Below, piece by piece: positions 17,695-25,328 of a stretch of DNA of 64,000 nucleotides; the stretch's first letter is position 1, and each line of letters begins with the position of its first letter. The notes beneath the pieces are model-generated. The model saw only the letters and a list, made by a program, of their open reading frames with translations. It was not told the DNA's origin and did not search any database. The stretch lies in the NCBI RefSeq assembly GCF_026109735.1, contig NZ_CP069620.1, positions 496,001 to 560,000 of the forward strand. Direction: 5' to 3'. A program made the position numbers and the translations under genes. This DNA comes from Salinimicrobium tongyeongense (lineage in GTDB: Bacteria; Bacteroidota; Bacteroidia; Flavobacteriales; Flavobacteriaceae).

Positions 17695-17943
17695 ATGAAA
17701 GAAAATGTAGGTAAAAAAGATCAGCTTATTCGCAGTATTGCCGGCCCTGCCCTAATGGGGATAGGGTACTTTGCACTTGGCGGGAACAAAGGAAAACTAG
17801 CCGGCCTCGCAGCCATAGTTACCGGAACTTTGATTGCCGAAAGTGCTATCACCAGGGTTTGCCCCGTAAATGAATTCTTAGGGGTTGATACCCGGGAAAA
17901 GAAAAAAAGTCCGATCAAAAAGATCAAAGAAGCTCTGGTTTAA
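17695..17943 (+). CDS. DUF2892 family small membrane protein
   Basis: 82 residues from MKENVGKKDQLIRS at 17695, the usual start context of the family (MxxNVGxxDRxIR). An ATG at 17671 and a TTG at 17641 are in frame and cannot be excluded. There are two hydrophobic segments (IAGPALMGIGYFAL and LAGLAAIVTGTLIAESAI) with a GGNKGK turn, and a CPVNEFLG motif that carries the family's typical Cys-Pro. The function is unknown; relatives form the membrane part of YgaP-type rhodaneses. It is followed 43 nt later by an MFS gene. Confidence 0.85.
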   Translation: MKENVGKKDQLIRSIAGPALMGIGYFALGGNKGKLAGLAAIVTGTLIAESAITRVCPVNEFLGVDTREKKKSPIKKIKEALV

Positions 17944-17986
17944 ACACATTTCCCGGACTTTTTGTTTCTTAGCTGTTAATTTCTGA

Positions 17987-19192
17987 ATGGCTAAGACGCG
18001 GCTCATTTTACCCGTTGTTGTATTTGCGCAATTTTGCTGCACCTCCCTCTGGTTTGCAGGCAACGGGGTGATGAATGAGCTTATGTTTAGCTTTGAGCTA
18101 CAGCCCGCCGCACTGGGTCACCTCACCTCGGCAGTACAATTCGGTTTTATAACAGGCTGCCTTGGCTTTGCATTTATGGGAATTGCCGACAGGTTTTCTC
18201 CCTCAAAAGTGTTCTTCTATTCTGCCATTTTTGGCGCTTTCATCAACCTCGGAATACTTTGGGACAACAACAGCAGCGCGAGCTTGATGCTATTCAGGTT
18301 TCTCACGGGCTTTTCCCTCGCCGGGATTTATCCCGTGGGAATGAAGCTCGCTTCCGATTATTTTAAGGATGGGCTGGGCAGGTCACTGGGCTTCCTGGTG
18401 GGAGCTTTGGTTCTGGGAACGGCATTTCCACATTTGCTGAATGCAACGGGCGGCGCACAAAACCTACATTGGAAAAATGTAATATTTACCACGTCAATCC
18501 TGGCGGTTTTGGGAGGCTTCCTCATTTTACTGCTCGTAAAAGACGGGCCGTACCGCAAGCCTATGCTAAACAGGAACTTTTCGGTCATTTTCCAGGTTTT
18601 TAAAATCCAGAAATTCAGGGCAGCAGCTTTTGGCTATTTCGGGCACATGTGGGAACTCTATGCGTTTTGGGCTTTTGTTCCGGTGGTACTTGGGGCCTAC
18701 GAAATACTTCAGCCGCCGGTAGGTTTCAATATTCCGTTGCTTTCTTTTCTCATCATTGGCTCGGGCGGACTGGCTTGTGTGGCGGGCGGGTTCATTTCCC
18801 AAAGCCGTGGCACAAAATTCACTGCCACAGCTGCCTTGTTTCTTTCTGGGACCTGCTGTCTCCTTTCACCCTTTGTATTTCTTCAGCCCTCGAGCACAAT
18901 TCTCGTGCTCTTCCTGCTGTTTTGGGGAATGCTGGTGGTTGCCGATTCTCCTCTTTTTTCAACGCTAATCGCAGAAAATGCACCTTCCGAAGCACGTGGT
19001 ACCGCATTAACGCAGGTTAATTGCATAGGTTTCGCCCTTAGTATTTTGAGCATTCAATTGACCAGCTTCCTGTTTGAGGTACTGCCACCGGCATATCCGC
19101 TGTTGTTCCTGGTTGCCGGGCCTGTCTTAGGTATGCTGGCCCTTTTCAGAAAAAGCAGACTGGTCTCCCGTTTTTCAACTGAAAAAGTTTAA
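17987..19192 (+). CDS. MFS transporter
   Basis: 401 residues with about twelve hydrophobic segments. The loop 2-3 motif reads GIADRFSPSKVF, and FRFLTGFSLAGIYPVGMKLASDYF is the helix 4-5 pattern of MFS carriers. The substrate is unknown. It lies 25 nt upstream of the GMC oxidoreductase gene, so the two are likely co-transcribed; the transporter may move the oxidoreductase's substrate or product (inference). The Cys-rich start (FAQFCCTSLWFAGN) resembles a sub-group annotated only as MFS. Confidence 0.9.
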   Translation: MAKTRLILPVVVFAQFCCTSLWFAGNGVMNELMFSFELQPAALGHLTSAVQFGFITGCLGFAFMGIADRFSPSKVFFYSAIFGAFINLGILWDNNSSASLMLFRFLTGFSLAGIYPVGMKLASDYFKDGLGRSLGFLVGALVLGTAFPHLLNATGGAQNLHWKNVIFTTSILAVLGGFLILLLVKDGPYRKPMLNRNFSVIFQVFKIQKFRAAAFGYFGHMWELYAFWAFVPVVLGAYEILQPPVGFNIPLLSFLIIGSGGLACVAGGFISQSRGTKFTATAALFLSGTCCLLSPFVFLQPSSTILVLFLLFWGMLVVADSPLFSTLIAENAPSEARGTALTQVNCIGFALSILSIQLTSFLFEVLPPAYPLLFLVAGPVLGMLALFRKSRLVSRFSTEKV

Positions 19193-19217
19193 ATTTAAAG
19201 AGGAGCTTTCCTAAAAT

Positions 19218-20810
19218 ATGGAATTCGATTACGACTATATCATTATTGGCAGTGGTTTCGGCGGATCTGTTAGTGCCCTGCGCTTATCTGAAAAAGGATA
19301 CCGCGTACTGGTAGTCGAAAAAGGAAAATGGTTCAAGGCCAAAGATTTCCCAAAGACCAACTGGAACCTTAAAAAATGGCTGTGGATGCCCGCGCTCAGG
19401 TTTTTCGGTATCATGAAGCTCAGCATTTTCAGGCATGTGGCGGTAATTTCGGGCACAGGCGTGGGTGGCGGTTCGCTGGTTTACGCCAACACCCTCCCGG
19501 TGCCAAAAAAGGCATTTTACACCTCTGGTTCCTGGGGGCAGCTGGAAGACTGGGAAGAGGAGCTCAAACCACATTACCAGACTGCGCTAAAAATGCTGGG
19601 CGCAGTGCCCAATCCGCGGTTGTTTGATGCCGACAAAGCCCTCGAAAAAGTGGCTGAAGACATGGGCCGAAAAAGCCATTTTGAAGCCCCTCACGTGGCC
19701 GTTTTCTTCGGAAAAGAGGGAAAAACCATAGAGGATCCCTACTTTGGCGGCAAAGGCCCGGACAGGACAGGTTGTAATTTTTGCGGCGGCTGTATGACCG
19801 GTTGCAGGTACAATGCGAAAAATACGCTCGACAAAAATTACCTCTGGCTGGCTCAGCAACTGGGAGCAGAAATCCTGGCGGAAAATGAAGTCACTGATGT
19901 AAAAAAGCTTTCTTCGGAAGCTTATGAGGTGACACTCAAATCGAGTACCTCCTACTTTGGGAAGACCAGAAAACTGCGAAGCAAAGGAGTGATTTTTTCC
20001 GGAGGAGTTTTGGGTACGGTTAAACTGTTGCTAAAGCTGAAGCAGAAAAGCCTTCCGAAGTTATCAGAAAAAATTGGAGACCAGGTTCGTACCAACAATG
20101 AAACCCTAATCAGCGTTTCAACGGCCGACAGGAAGAAAGACCTTTCAAGAGGGGTGGCCATAGGGAGCCTGCTGCACACCGATGAAAACAGCCATCTTGA
20201 AGTGGTACGCTACTCCCGTGGCTCGGGGTTCTGGAAGCTGCTGCACCTGCCCATGGCGCATGGAAAGACGCCACCGCAGCGCGTGTGGAATGTCCTGTCT
20301 CAGCTAATAAGTTCCCCCGTGGCCTGGTTCAAAACATATTTTATCAATGGCTGGTCAAAAAGTACGGCGGTACTGCTTTTTATGCAAAGTATTGACAGCA
20401 CGATAAAACTGAAGAGAAATTTCTTCGGAAGCATGTCCAGCGGCATAAGTTCGGGAGAAAAACCTACTTCAGATATCCCGGCCTCAAAAGAACTCACCAA
20501 AAGGTACAGCAGGGCCATCAATGGGAAAGCCACTTCTTTTGTGCTGGAAAGCCTTGCCGGAATTCCCACTACAGCCCACATTTTAGGCGGGGCCGTGATG
20601 GGCAAAAATGCTTCAGAAGGAGTAATTAATTCCAGGAATGAAGTGTTTGGGTACAAAAACCTCTACGTAATTGACGGGTCTATGATTTCGGCAAACCCGG
20701 GGGTGAACCCCAGTCTTTCCATCACTGCAATAGCCGAAAGGGCCATGACTTTTATTCCGCAGAAAAAAGAGGTGTCAAAAATGGCATTTTCGGAACCTCT
20801 TTCGGAATAA
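19218..20810 (+). CDS. GMC-family FAD-dependent oxidoreductase (cholesterol-oxidase-like)
   Basis: 530 residues. The FAD-binding Rossmann motif GSGFGG (10-15) is followed by LRLSEKGYRVLVVEKG. Then come SGTGVGGGSLVYANTL (GMC signature 1 region), an unusual four-Cys segment GCNFCGGCMTGCRYNAKNTLD, and the C-terminal GAVMGKN...YVIDGSMISANPGVNPSLSITAIAERAM. This layout is that of the cholesterol-oxidase/GMC branch; the clustered Cys segment is frequent in bacterial members. It oxidises an alcohol with FAD; the substrate is unknown. The last codons contain a palindrome copy that forms a hairpin with flanking AGAGGT/ACCTCT. Confidence 0.9.
   Translation: MEFDYDYIIIGSGFGGSVSALRLSEKGYRVLVVEKGKWFKAKDFPKTNWNLKKWLWMPALRFFGIMKLSIFRHVAVISGTGVGGGSLVYANTLPVPKKAFYTSGSWGQLEDWEEELKPHYQTALKMLGAVPNPRLFDADKALEKVAEDMGRKSHFEAPHVAVFFGKEGKTIEDPYFGGKGPDRTGCNFCGGCMTGCRYNAKNTLDKNYLWLAQQLGAEILAENEVTDVKKLSSEAYEVTLKSSTSYFGKTRKLRSKGVIFSGGVLGTVKLLLKLKQKSLPKLSEKIGDQVRTNNETLISVSTADRKKDLSRGVAIGSLLHTDENSHLEVVRYSRGSGFWKLLHLPMAHGKTPPQRVWNVLSQLISSPVAWFKTYFINGWSKSTAVLLFMQSIDSTIKLKRNFFGSMSSGISSGEKPTSDIPASKELTKRYSRAINGKATSFVLESLAGIPTTAHILGGAVMGKNASEGVINSRNEVFGYKNLYVIDGSMISANPGVNPSLSITAIAERAMTFIPQKKEVSKMAFSEPLSE
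20769..20801 (+). repeat. Palindromic element inside the 3' end of the GMC gene, extended hairpin
   Basis: CAAAAATGGCATTTTCGG at 20776-20793 with an exact core, bracketed by AGAGGT and ACCTCT, so the whole can fold as a long hairpin straddling the last codons (encoding VSKMAFSEP). Followed only by TTTCGG rather than a long T-run, so terminator strength is doubtful. Confidence 0.7.
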
Positions 20811-20829
20811 GTTCAGGTTAGAATTTGTC

Positions 20830-20865
20830 CGTTTGTTAAATAAGACAAATTTATAGCAGTTTCAT
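20830..20865 (+). promoter_or_regulatory. Second copy of the 35-bp element of 13346-13380
   Basis: CGTTTGTTAAAT, then AAATTTATAGCAGTTTCAT, aligned with the copy at 13346-13380 with only a few differences. It lies downstream of the GMC gene and about 170 nt upstream of the DUF302 start. The role is unknown. Confidence 0.35.
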
Positions 20866-20956
20866 CTTCAATAGAATAGCCCGCAGTACTTTTACATCGA
20901 AAACCTTTAGGGTTAGGATGTCCCCTACACGCCTTTCCCTTCAGGTTTTTCATTTT

Positions 20957-20977
20957 TTGTGTAACAAATGTCACTGT
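20957..20977 (+). promoter_or_regulatory. Operator-like site upstream of the DUF302 gene
   Basis: TTGTGTAACAAATGTCACTG(T). It matches the site at 21494-21514 at 19 of 21 positions. Its outer bases GTG...CAC form a dyad of the Crp/Fnr type. Its centre is 70 nt before the DUF302 ATG. Confidence 0.6.
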
Positions 20978-21036
20978 TTATTCCTTCCAAAAAAGCTTTT
21001 TTAGTAGTATCTTGATAATCAGATAAAACTACAGTC

Positions 21037-21426
21037 ATGAGCTACTATTTTACCACTACTTTAAAACAGGATTTTGACACAGCCATTCAAAAAGTTACAG
21101 AAGAACTCAAAAAAGAAGGCTTTGGTATTTTAACAGAGATCGATGTGAAGGAAACCTTCAAAAAGAAACTGGATGTAGATTTCAGAAAGTACAGGATACT
21201 TGGTGCCTGCAACCCGCAAATGGCACACCAGGCTATTTCAGCCGAAAGCAGGATTGGAACCATGTTACCCTGCAATGTGATAGTGCAGGAAACCGGCGAC
21301 GGTACGATTGAAATTTCAGCCGTTGATCCTGTGGCTTCCATGCAGGCCGTTAAAAATGACACTTTGGGAGATGTTGCCACGCAGGTACGGGAAAAGCTGA
21401 AAAAGGTAATTGACAGCATCAGTTAA
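21037..21426 (+). CDS. DUF302 domain protein
   Basis: 129 residues, cytoplasmic, full length for the family. Diagnostic segments are FDTAIQKVTEELKKEGFGILTEIDVKETFKKKL, YRILGACNPQMAHQAI, and IGTMLPCNVIVQE. The conserved Cys in GACNP and LPCN are both present. The biochemical role of DUF302 is not established; genes of this family often sit with rhodanese and persulfide-handling genes, as here. It has its own terminator and its own copy of the operator-like site found before the rhodanese operon, suggesting control by the same regulator. Confidence 0.92.
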   Translation: MSYYFTTTLKQDFDTAIQKVTEELKKEGFGILTEIDVKETFKKKLDVDFRKYRILGACNPQMAHQAISAESRIGTMLPCNVIVQETGDGTIEISAVDPVASMQAVKNDTLGDVATQVREKLKKVIDSIS

Positions 21427-21448
21427 ATTGAAATTAGTTATTTAAAAA

Positions 21449-21488
21449 GATCCGGGGGGCTTCTAAATTCTCCGGATTTTTTTTGCTC
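21449..21488 (+). terminator. Terminator after the DUF302 gene
   Basis: GATCCGG pairs with CCGGAT(T) around a loop of about 14 nt, followed by eight or more T. It separates the DUF302 gene from the rhodanese operon. Confidence 0.8.
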
Positions 21489-21493
21489 CAGCC

Positions 21494-21514
21494 TTGTGTA
21501 ACAAAAGTAACTGT
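21494..21514 (+). promoter_or_regulatory. Operator-like site upstream of the rhodanese operon
   Basis: TTGTGTAACAAAAGTAACTG(T), almost identical to 20957-20977. Its centre (21504) lies 30 bp upstream of a TACTTTTG -7 box, placing it near -43 relative to the expected start of transcription, a usual position for an activator of the Crp/Fnr type. It also replaces the normal -33 TTTG. Confidence 0.6.
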
Positions 21515-21533
21515 GCCGGCAAACCTTAGAAAT

Positions 21534-21541
21534 TACTTTTG
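21534..21541 (+). promoter_or_regulatory. -7 promoter box of the rhodanese operon
   Basis: TACTTTTG fits TAnnTTTG, 24 nt before the rhodanese ATG. There is no TTTG at the -33 distance, consistent with activator dependence. Confidence 0.55.
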
Positions 21542-21565
21542 TCCTGTTTTTAAATAATTACACTT

Positions 21566-21850
21566 ATGAAAACGGAAAAGATCATACAAGCCGGGAAAGG
21601 AATCGAACTCGATGTGAGAACAAGAGCAGAATTTCGTGGTGGCCATGTAGCAGGTTCCAAAAATATACCCCTTACAGAATTACCCGATGAAATTGAGAAT
21701 TTAAAATCATGGGAAGCACCAATCATTCTTTGTTGCGCATCGGGGATGAGAAGTGCACAGGCAGAACAATATCTCAGCCGTGCCGGAATAAATTGCGTGA
21801 ACGGAGGTTCATGGCTCGAAGTCAACTACCTGCAATCTAAAGCCTCGTAA
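21566..21850 (+). CDS. Rhodanese-like protein (first of a tandem pair)
   Basis: 94 residues, a single short rhodanese domain with the opening ELDVRTRAEFRGGHVAGSKNIPL and the active-site loop CASGMRSA (catalytic Cys57). It should transfer sulfane sulfur through a cysteine persulfide in the cytoplasm. It is 2 nt (including the start spacing) from a second rhodanese gene with which it shares the VRTRxEFxGGH and CCASGMRSA segments, so the pair looks like a gene duplication. First gene of a four-gene unit with DUF2892 and OsmC. Confidence 0.94.
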   Translation: MKTEKIIQAGKGIELDVRTRAEFRGGHVAGSKNIPLTELPDEIENLKSWEAPIILCCASGMRSAQAEQYLSRAGINCVNGGSWLEVNYLQSKAS

Positions 21851-21851
21851 A

Positions 21852-22169
21852 ATGATAAAATTCCTAAAAAATATCTTCGGAAAAAATACAGGCCCAAATT
21901 TTACCGACTTACATAAGGAGGGAGCTGTTATTGTAGATGTGCGTACCAAAGGGGAGTTTAACGGCGGACACATCAAAGGTTCCAAAAACATTCCGTTAAA
22001 CAGCCTTGGCCAGAACCTCAGGAAAATTGGCGATAAAAACAAGCCTGTTATTACCTGCTGTGCTTCGGGAATGAGAAGTGCTTCCGCAGTAAATATATTG
22101 AAATCGGCAGGATTTACAGAAGTGCACAACGGCGGCGGCTGGAGAAACCTTCAGAATAAAATAAAATGA
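21852..22169 (+). CDS. Rhodanese-like protein (second of a tandem pair)
   Basis: 105 residues. After an N-terminal basic helix (MIKFLKNIFGKN) comes a rhodanese domain: VIVDVRTKGEFNGGHIKGSKNIPLN and CCASGMRSASA (catalytic Cys70). It starts 1 nt after the first rhodanese stop and overlaps the next gene by 4 nt, so translation is likely coupled. The basic, amphipathic N-terminus may dock it at the membrane beside the DUF2892 partner (inference). Confidence 0.94.
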   Translation: MIKFLKNIFGKNTGPNFTDLHKEGAVIVDVRTKGEFNGGHIKGSKNIPLNSLGQNLRKIGDKNKPVITCCASGMRSASAVNILKSAGFTEVHNGGGWRNLQNKIK

Positions 22170-22390
22170 GAAAAAGATTGCTTAACACCAACAGCCTGTT
22201 GCGCGCAGCCTACATGCTTATAGGAATTATTGTAAGCCTGCAGGCGGCCAACGCCGAACTCTGGTGGGGGCTGGCATTTGGTATTTACATAGCCGCCATG
22301 GGCTTCTTTGGCTTTGGTTGTACTGCCGGCAATTGCACCGGGCCTAATTGCACTGTAGAACCTGATCGAAATCAGGAAAAAAGAAAATAA
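22166..22390 (+). CDS. DUF2892/YgaP-type membrane protein with Cys-rich tail
   Basis: 74 residues with two membrane helices (LLRAAYMLIGIIVSLQAA and WWGLAFGIYIAAMGFFGF) and a short tail containing three Cys (FGCTAGNCTGPNC). The start ATG overlaps the rhodanese stop (ATGA). In YgaP the same type of hairpin is fused to a rhodanese domain; here the two are separate, coupled genes, so a membrane-anchored sulfur-transfer complex is plausible (inference). The tail Cys could accept persulfide or bind metal. RNQEKRK marks a basic cytoplasmic end. Confidence 0.88.
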   Translation: MRKRLLNTNSLLRAAYMLIGIIVSLQAANAELWWGLAFGIYIAAMGFFGFGCTAGNCTGPNCTVEPDRNQEKRK

Positions 22391-22423
22391 GCCCGCTTAA
22401 CTTTACCCCATAAAAATTTCATC

Positions 22424-22873
22424 ATGGAAGAACATATCTATACCGTCGACTTACACTGGAAGGCAGATCGCAAAGGGGAAATCTCTTCTCCCGAACTCAA
22501 TGAGAAAATTGAAGTGGCGACCCCTCCCGAATTTCCGAAGGGAATTGCCGGCATCTGGTCTCCCGAACATTTGTACACGGCCGCAGTGAACAGCTGCTTT
22601 ATGACCACTTTCCTGGCAATTGCTGAAAATTTCGGGCTGCAATTCAAAAGCCTTACCTGCCCTGCTAAAGGCAGGCTGAGCAAGCAGGATGGAAGATTTG
22701 TAATGTCGCAAATTGTTCTTGAACCCGTACTCTGCATTTATAATGCGGAAGATAAAGAGAAAGCTGAAAAGATCCTTTTTAAGGCCGAAAAAGCCTGCCT
22801 CATCACAAATTCTATAAAAGCTGAAGTTATTTTGGTCCCCGAAATTAAATTGGCAGAATCTTTGGTATCATAA
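22424..22873 (+). CDS. OsmC family protein
   Basis: 149 residues with the OsmC/Ohr pattern: WSPEHLYTAAVNSCFMTTFLAIAENFGLQF containing the first redox Cys (Cys58) and the second Cys (Cys79, SLTCPAKG) 21 residues later. Other sequence around these fits the OsmC rather than the Ohr branch. Thiol-dependent peroxidases of this type reduce organic hydroperoxides, and some use persulfide substrates. It ends the rhodanese operon; a strong terminator follows at 22896-22939. Confidence 0.92.
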   Translation: MEEHIYTVDLHWKADRKGEISSPELNEKIEVATPPEFPKGIAGIWSPEHLYTAAVNSCFMTTFLAIAENFGLQFKSLTCPAKGRLSKQDGRFVMSQIVLEPVLCIYNAEDKEKAEKILFKAEKACLITNSIKAEVILVPEIKLAESLVS

Positions 22874-22895
22874 GGTTACAGTCCCCCTACACTGG

Positions 22896-22939
22896 AGATC
22901 CCGTTTGAAGATTTTTTTCTTCTTCGGGATCTTTTTTTT
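22896..22939 (+). terminator. Terminator after the OsmC gene
   Basis: AGATCCCG pairs with CGGGATCT around a T-rich loop of about 20 nt, followed by eight T. Confidence 0.8.
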
Positions 22940-23119
22940 GAGCAGTTTCAACCATTTGAGAGGCAAATCAGAAAAAATTTCAGCTACAGCACTTCTTAGT
23001 GTAACAAATTTCCTTCGGAAAAGTCTATAGGGGAAATTGCTGAAAAGGAAATATGAAGAGCAGGTTTTTATAAACCAAAACCTGCTCACTTTTCTAAAGG
23101 CAGGTAAAACCTCTCAAAA

Positions 23120-24025
23120 ATGAATAGATTATTCCTGATTATCGCCGTGTTTCTCTTGAGCCAGAATGTTTTGGCGGGTGAAAAGACCATTACCACTTCA
23201 GACGGGGTTGACCTTTACGTAAAGGTTGAAGGCAGGGGCACTCCCCTGCTTTACATCCATGGCGGGCCGGGATCGGGCAGTTATTGGTTTGAGAAATTAA
23301 CAGGAGAGTTTCTGGAAGAACATTTTACAGTGGTTTACCTCGACCAGCGTGGGGTTGGAAGGTCAAAAAGCTCCCCCAGTAAAGATTATTCCATGGACAG
23401 GATGGCGCTTGATTTTGAAGAAGTAAGGCTTGCTCTTGGCTTTGAGGCCTGGCTCACCCTTGGTCATTCTTTTGGAGGTGTTTTGCAAATGGGTTACGCA
23501 AAGCGGTACCCTGAAGCACAAAAAGGAATGCTCATGATCAACTGCACCCTAAACCTCCCGGAATCGGCTTGCGGGAGCTGGCTGCCAAAAGCCGCTGAGT
23601 TGGTAGGGGAAACCTATAGTTGCGAAGGGGACACAGTTCCCGTGGCCCAAAGAATGAATGAGTACGGAGGAAAACTTCGGGAAAAAGGCTTGTTTTGGAA
23701 AATAGGGTCCCGGGATCCCGAAACCTTCCCGAAACTTGATCAAATCTCGGCAGAAATTGAGAACTTTAACTACGATCTTAGCCAGTACGCCATGAACAGC
23801 CAGGATTACTGGCAGAATTTTAAAGCCCTGAGCGCAGATATGAACATGCCGGTACTTTATTTCTATGGCAGCACAGATTTTATGGTGGGCCCAGAACATT
23901 ACCGCGGCCTCAATTTTTCAAATCTGCTTTTGTGGGAAAATAAGGGCGGGCATGTGCCGTTTATAGAAGAGCCTATCGAGCTACAAAAGGCAATATTGGC
24001 CTACAAAGAAAAATACAGCTTTTAA
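23120..24025 (+). CDS. Exported alpha/beta hydrolase, proline-iminopeptidase-like
   Basis: 301 residues with a signal peptide (MNRLFLIIAVFLLSQNVLAG). The hydrolase core has the oxyanion motif HGGPGSGSYWFE, LDQRGVGRS and the nucleophile elbow GHSFGG, a DFMVG acid strand and a GGHVPF His segment. This layout is close to the prolyl iminopeptidase branch; substrate specificity cannot be derived. Upstream at 22999 there is a half-copy (GTGTAACAAA) of the operator-like site seen before the DUF302 and rhodanese genes; it may or may not belong to that regulon. Confidence 0.9.
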   Translation: MNRLFLIIAVFLLSQNVLAGEKTITTSDGVDLYVKVEGRGTPLLYIHGGPGSGSYWFEKLTGEFLEEHFTVVYLDQRGVGRSKSSPSKDYSMDRMALDFEEVRLALGFEAWLTLGHSFGGVLQMGYAKRYPEAQKGMLMINCTLNLPESACGSWLPKAAELVGETYSCEGDTVPVAQRMNEYGGKLREKGLFWKIGSRDPETFPKLDQISAEIENFNYDLSQYAMNSQDYWQNFKALSADMNMPVLYFYGSTDFMVGPEHYRGLNFSNLLLWENKGGHVPFIEEPIELQKAILAYKEKYSF

Positions 24026-24046
24026 AAATAATTGTTTGAGGAGAAC

Positions 24047-24082
24047 AGGTTGTCAAAAATTCGTTTTTGGCAACCTTTCTTA
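24047..24082 (+). terminator. Terminator related to the dispersed palindrome
   Basis: AGGTTGTCAAAAA pairs with TTTTTGGCAACCT around TTCG, followed by TTCTTATTTT. The arms CAAAAA/TTTTTGG and the flanks GGTT/AACC equal those of the dispersed palindrome, but the middle differs, so it may be a diverged copy working as a terminator. Confidence 0.75.
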
Positions 24083-24093
24083 TTTTATAAATA

Positions 24094-25059
24094 TTAGCGG
24101 ATAGTCTCCAGGCCTTCGGGTGGCGTTATGGCGAGTTCCTCGAGCCCGGGTTTGGGAAGATCAAAGTTCTTCGGATCTTTCTTGTATTCCGCAACATAGT
24201 TGCCCAGGGTTTCCAGTTCGCCTGCGTTGAGATAGTTGGAATTTGGATTATCGGCCAGTTGCAGCCATGGCACAGCACTTTCAAAATCATAATCTCCAAA
24301 CACCATGAAAGGAGTTCCATTGCGCTCAATTAACTGCCCCGTAGCATCGAGCTTCCACTGGCTGGCCCAGTTATAAATTGTGATGGCGTCATCTCTTCGC
24401 AGTCTCACGCAGGCATGGCTGGCAGGATAGCCGGGCATGGAGTACTGGTGCACGCCTACCCCTTCAAAATTCATAAAATTGAAATAATAAGGCATCAGCC
24501 ACGAATCGTTGACCGTGCTAATTTTACTGCGCGCCTTATAATTTCCGTAGAAAAGTCCGGCGGGGGTTGGGGTTGATCTTTTCCCTGAACTCACCGGCCC
24601 CCATTTAAAGAGCCTGCCGTTCTCGTACAAAGCAAATGCCTGGATACGTCTAGAAATAAGCACGGTCTTGGGTATGGAATCGAGCATTTCGAGCCTTTTG
24701 GGAAAAGGGGAATAATCGAGAAAATTAGTGGTGAGCGTATCGGGGATCACCAGAAGGTCTCCGGGCTTAAGCCGGTAAGGGTCAACGCGGTTGATGCCAA
24801 AAATAAATTCCTGTTCCCTTTCGCTGAACCTGTGCTTGAAACTATCAATTTCGGCGGCATTTTCAAGGCTGTCAAGCTGGTAGGTCACGAACAATGGCAA
24901 TTGCTGAGGCTCTTGTGTTTCCGCAGAAATTTCGGAAACAGGAGTTTTCTCCAGGTTTTGGGATTGCACGGCGAGATTAGAGCGCTCACAGGAACACCCT
25001 ACGGCGAGTAGCGGTAGCATTAACAGAAAGTTCCAAATATTTTTCCTGATGTTTTTCAT
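24094..25059 (-). CDS. L,D-transpeptidase (YkuD) lipoprotein with LysM-like region
   Basis: 321 residues from MKNIRKNIWNF; the frame runs 13 codons further but the signal peptide argues for 25059. The lipobox region is LAVGC (Cys22 of this start). A LysM-like or knob segment (FIFGINRVDPYRLKPGDLLVIPD) precedes the YkuD domain: GPVSSGKRSTPTPAG, then VGVHQY and the active-site SHACVRL containing the catalytic Cys. The family cross-links peptidoglycan, or attaches proteins, in the periplasm. The usual glycine before the Cys is alanine. A C-terminal extension of about 90 residues follows the catalytic domain. Confidence 0.88.
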   Translation of the reverse strand: MKNIRKNIWNFLLMLPLLAVGCSCERSNLAVQSQNLEKTPVSEISAETQEPQQLPLFVTYQLDSLENAAEIDSFKHRFSEREQEFIFGINRVDPYRLKPGDLLVIPDTLTTNFLDYSPFPKRLEMLDSIPKTVLISRRIQAFALYENGRLFKWGPVSSGKRSTPTPAGLFYGNYKARSKISTVNDSWLMPYYFNFMNFEGVGVHQYSMPGYPASHACVRLRRDDAITIYNWASQWKLDATGQLIERNGTPFMVFGDYDFESAVPWLQLADNPNSNYLNAGELETLGNYVAEYKKDPKNFDLPKPGLEELAITPPEGLETIR

Positions 25060-25201
25060 AGCACCTTCTCCAAAGCTTCGGAAGAAGTAAGCTTTCAAAC
25101 TAGCGTTACATCTTCAGAAGAAATCTCCCCTGCACAAAGCTTTTACTAATTTCGTCAATTTTTTGATCAATTCCTACGGGTTTATAAAATCTATAAACCC
25201 T

Positions 25202-25219
25202 GAAAAATGTCATTTTTGA
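25202..25219. repeat. Palindromic element, copy GAAAAATGTCATTTTTGA
   Basis: An exact-core copy of the dispersed palindrome in the divergent region between the L,D-transpeptidase gene and the LptA-like gene. Confidence 0.8.
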
Positions 25220-25328
25220 AGCTTGTTTTCAGCTATATAAGCAGCGAAAAACTTCCGAAAAAACCTTAAAATAAACTAAAATATTTGTCAATAAATTAAT
25301 ACCTTGTGAACATCAAAAAATGCTGACT

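Noticed and set aside
18649-19020. Overlapping frames inside the MFS and GMC genes
   Set aside because: They have no family features and sit inside strong genes in other frames.
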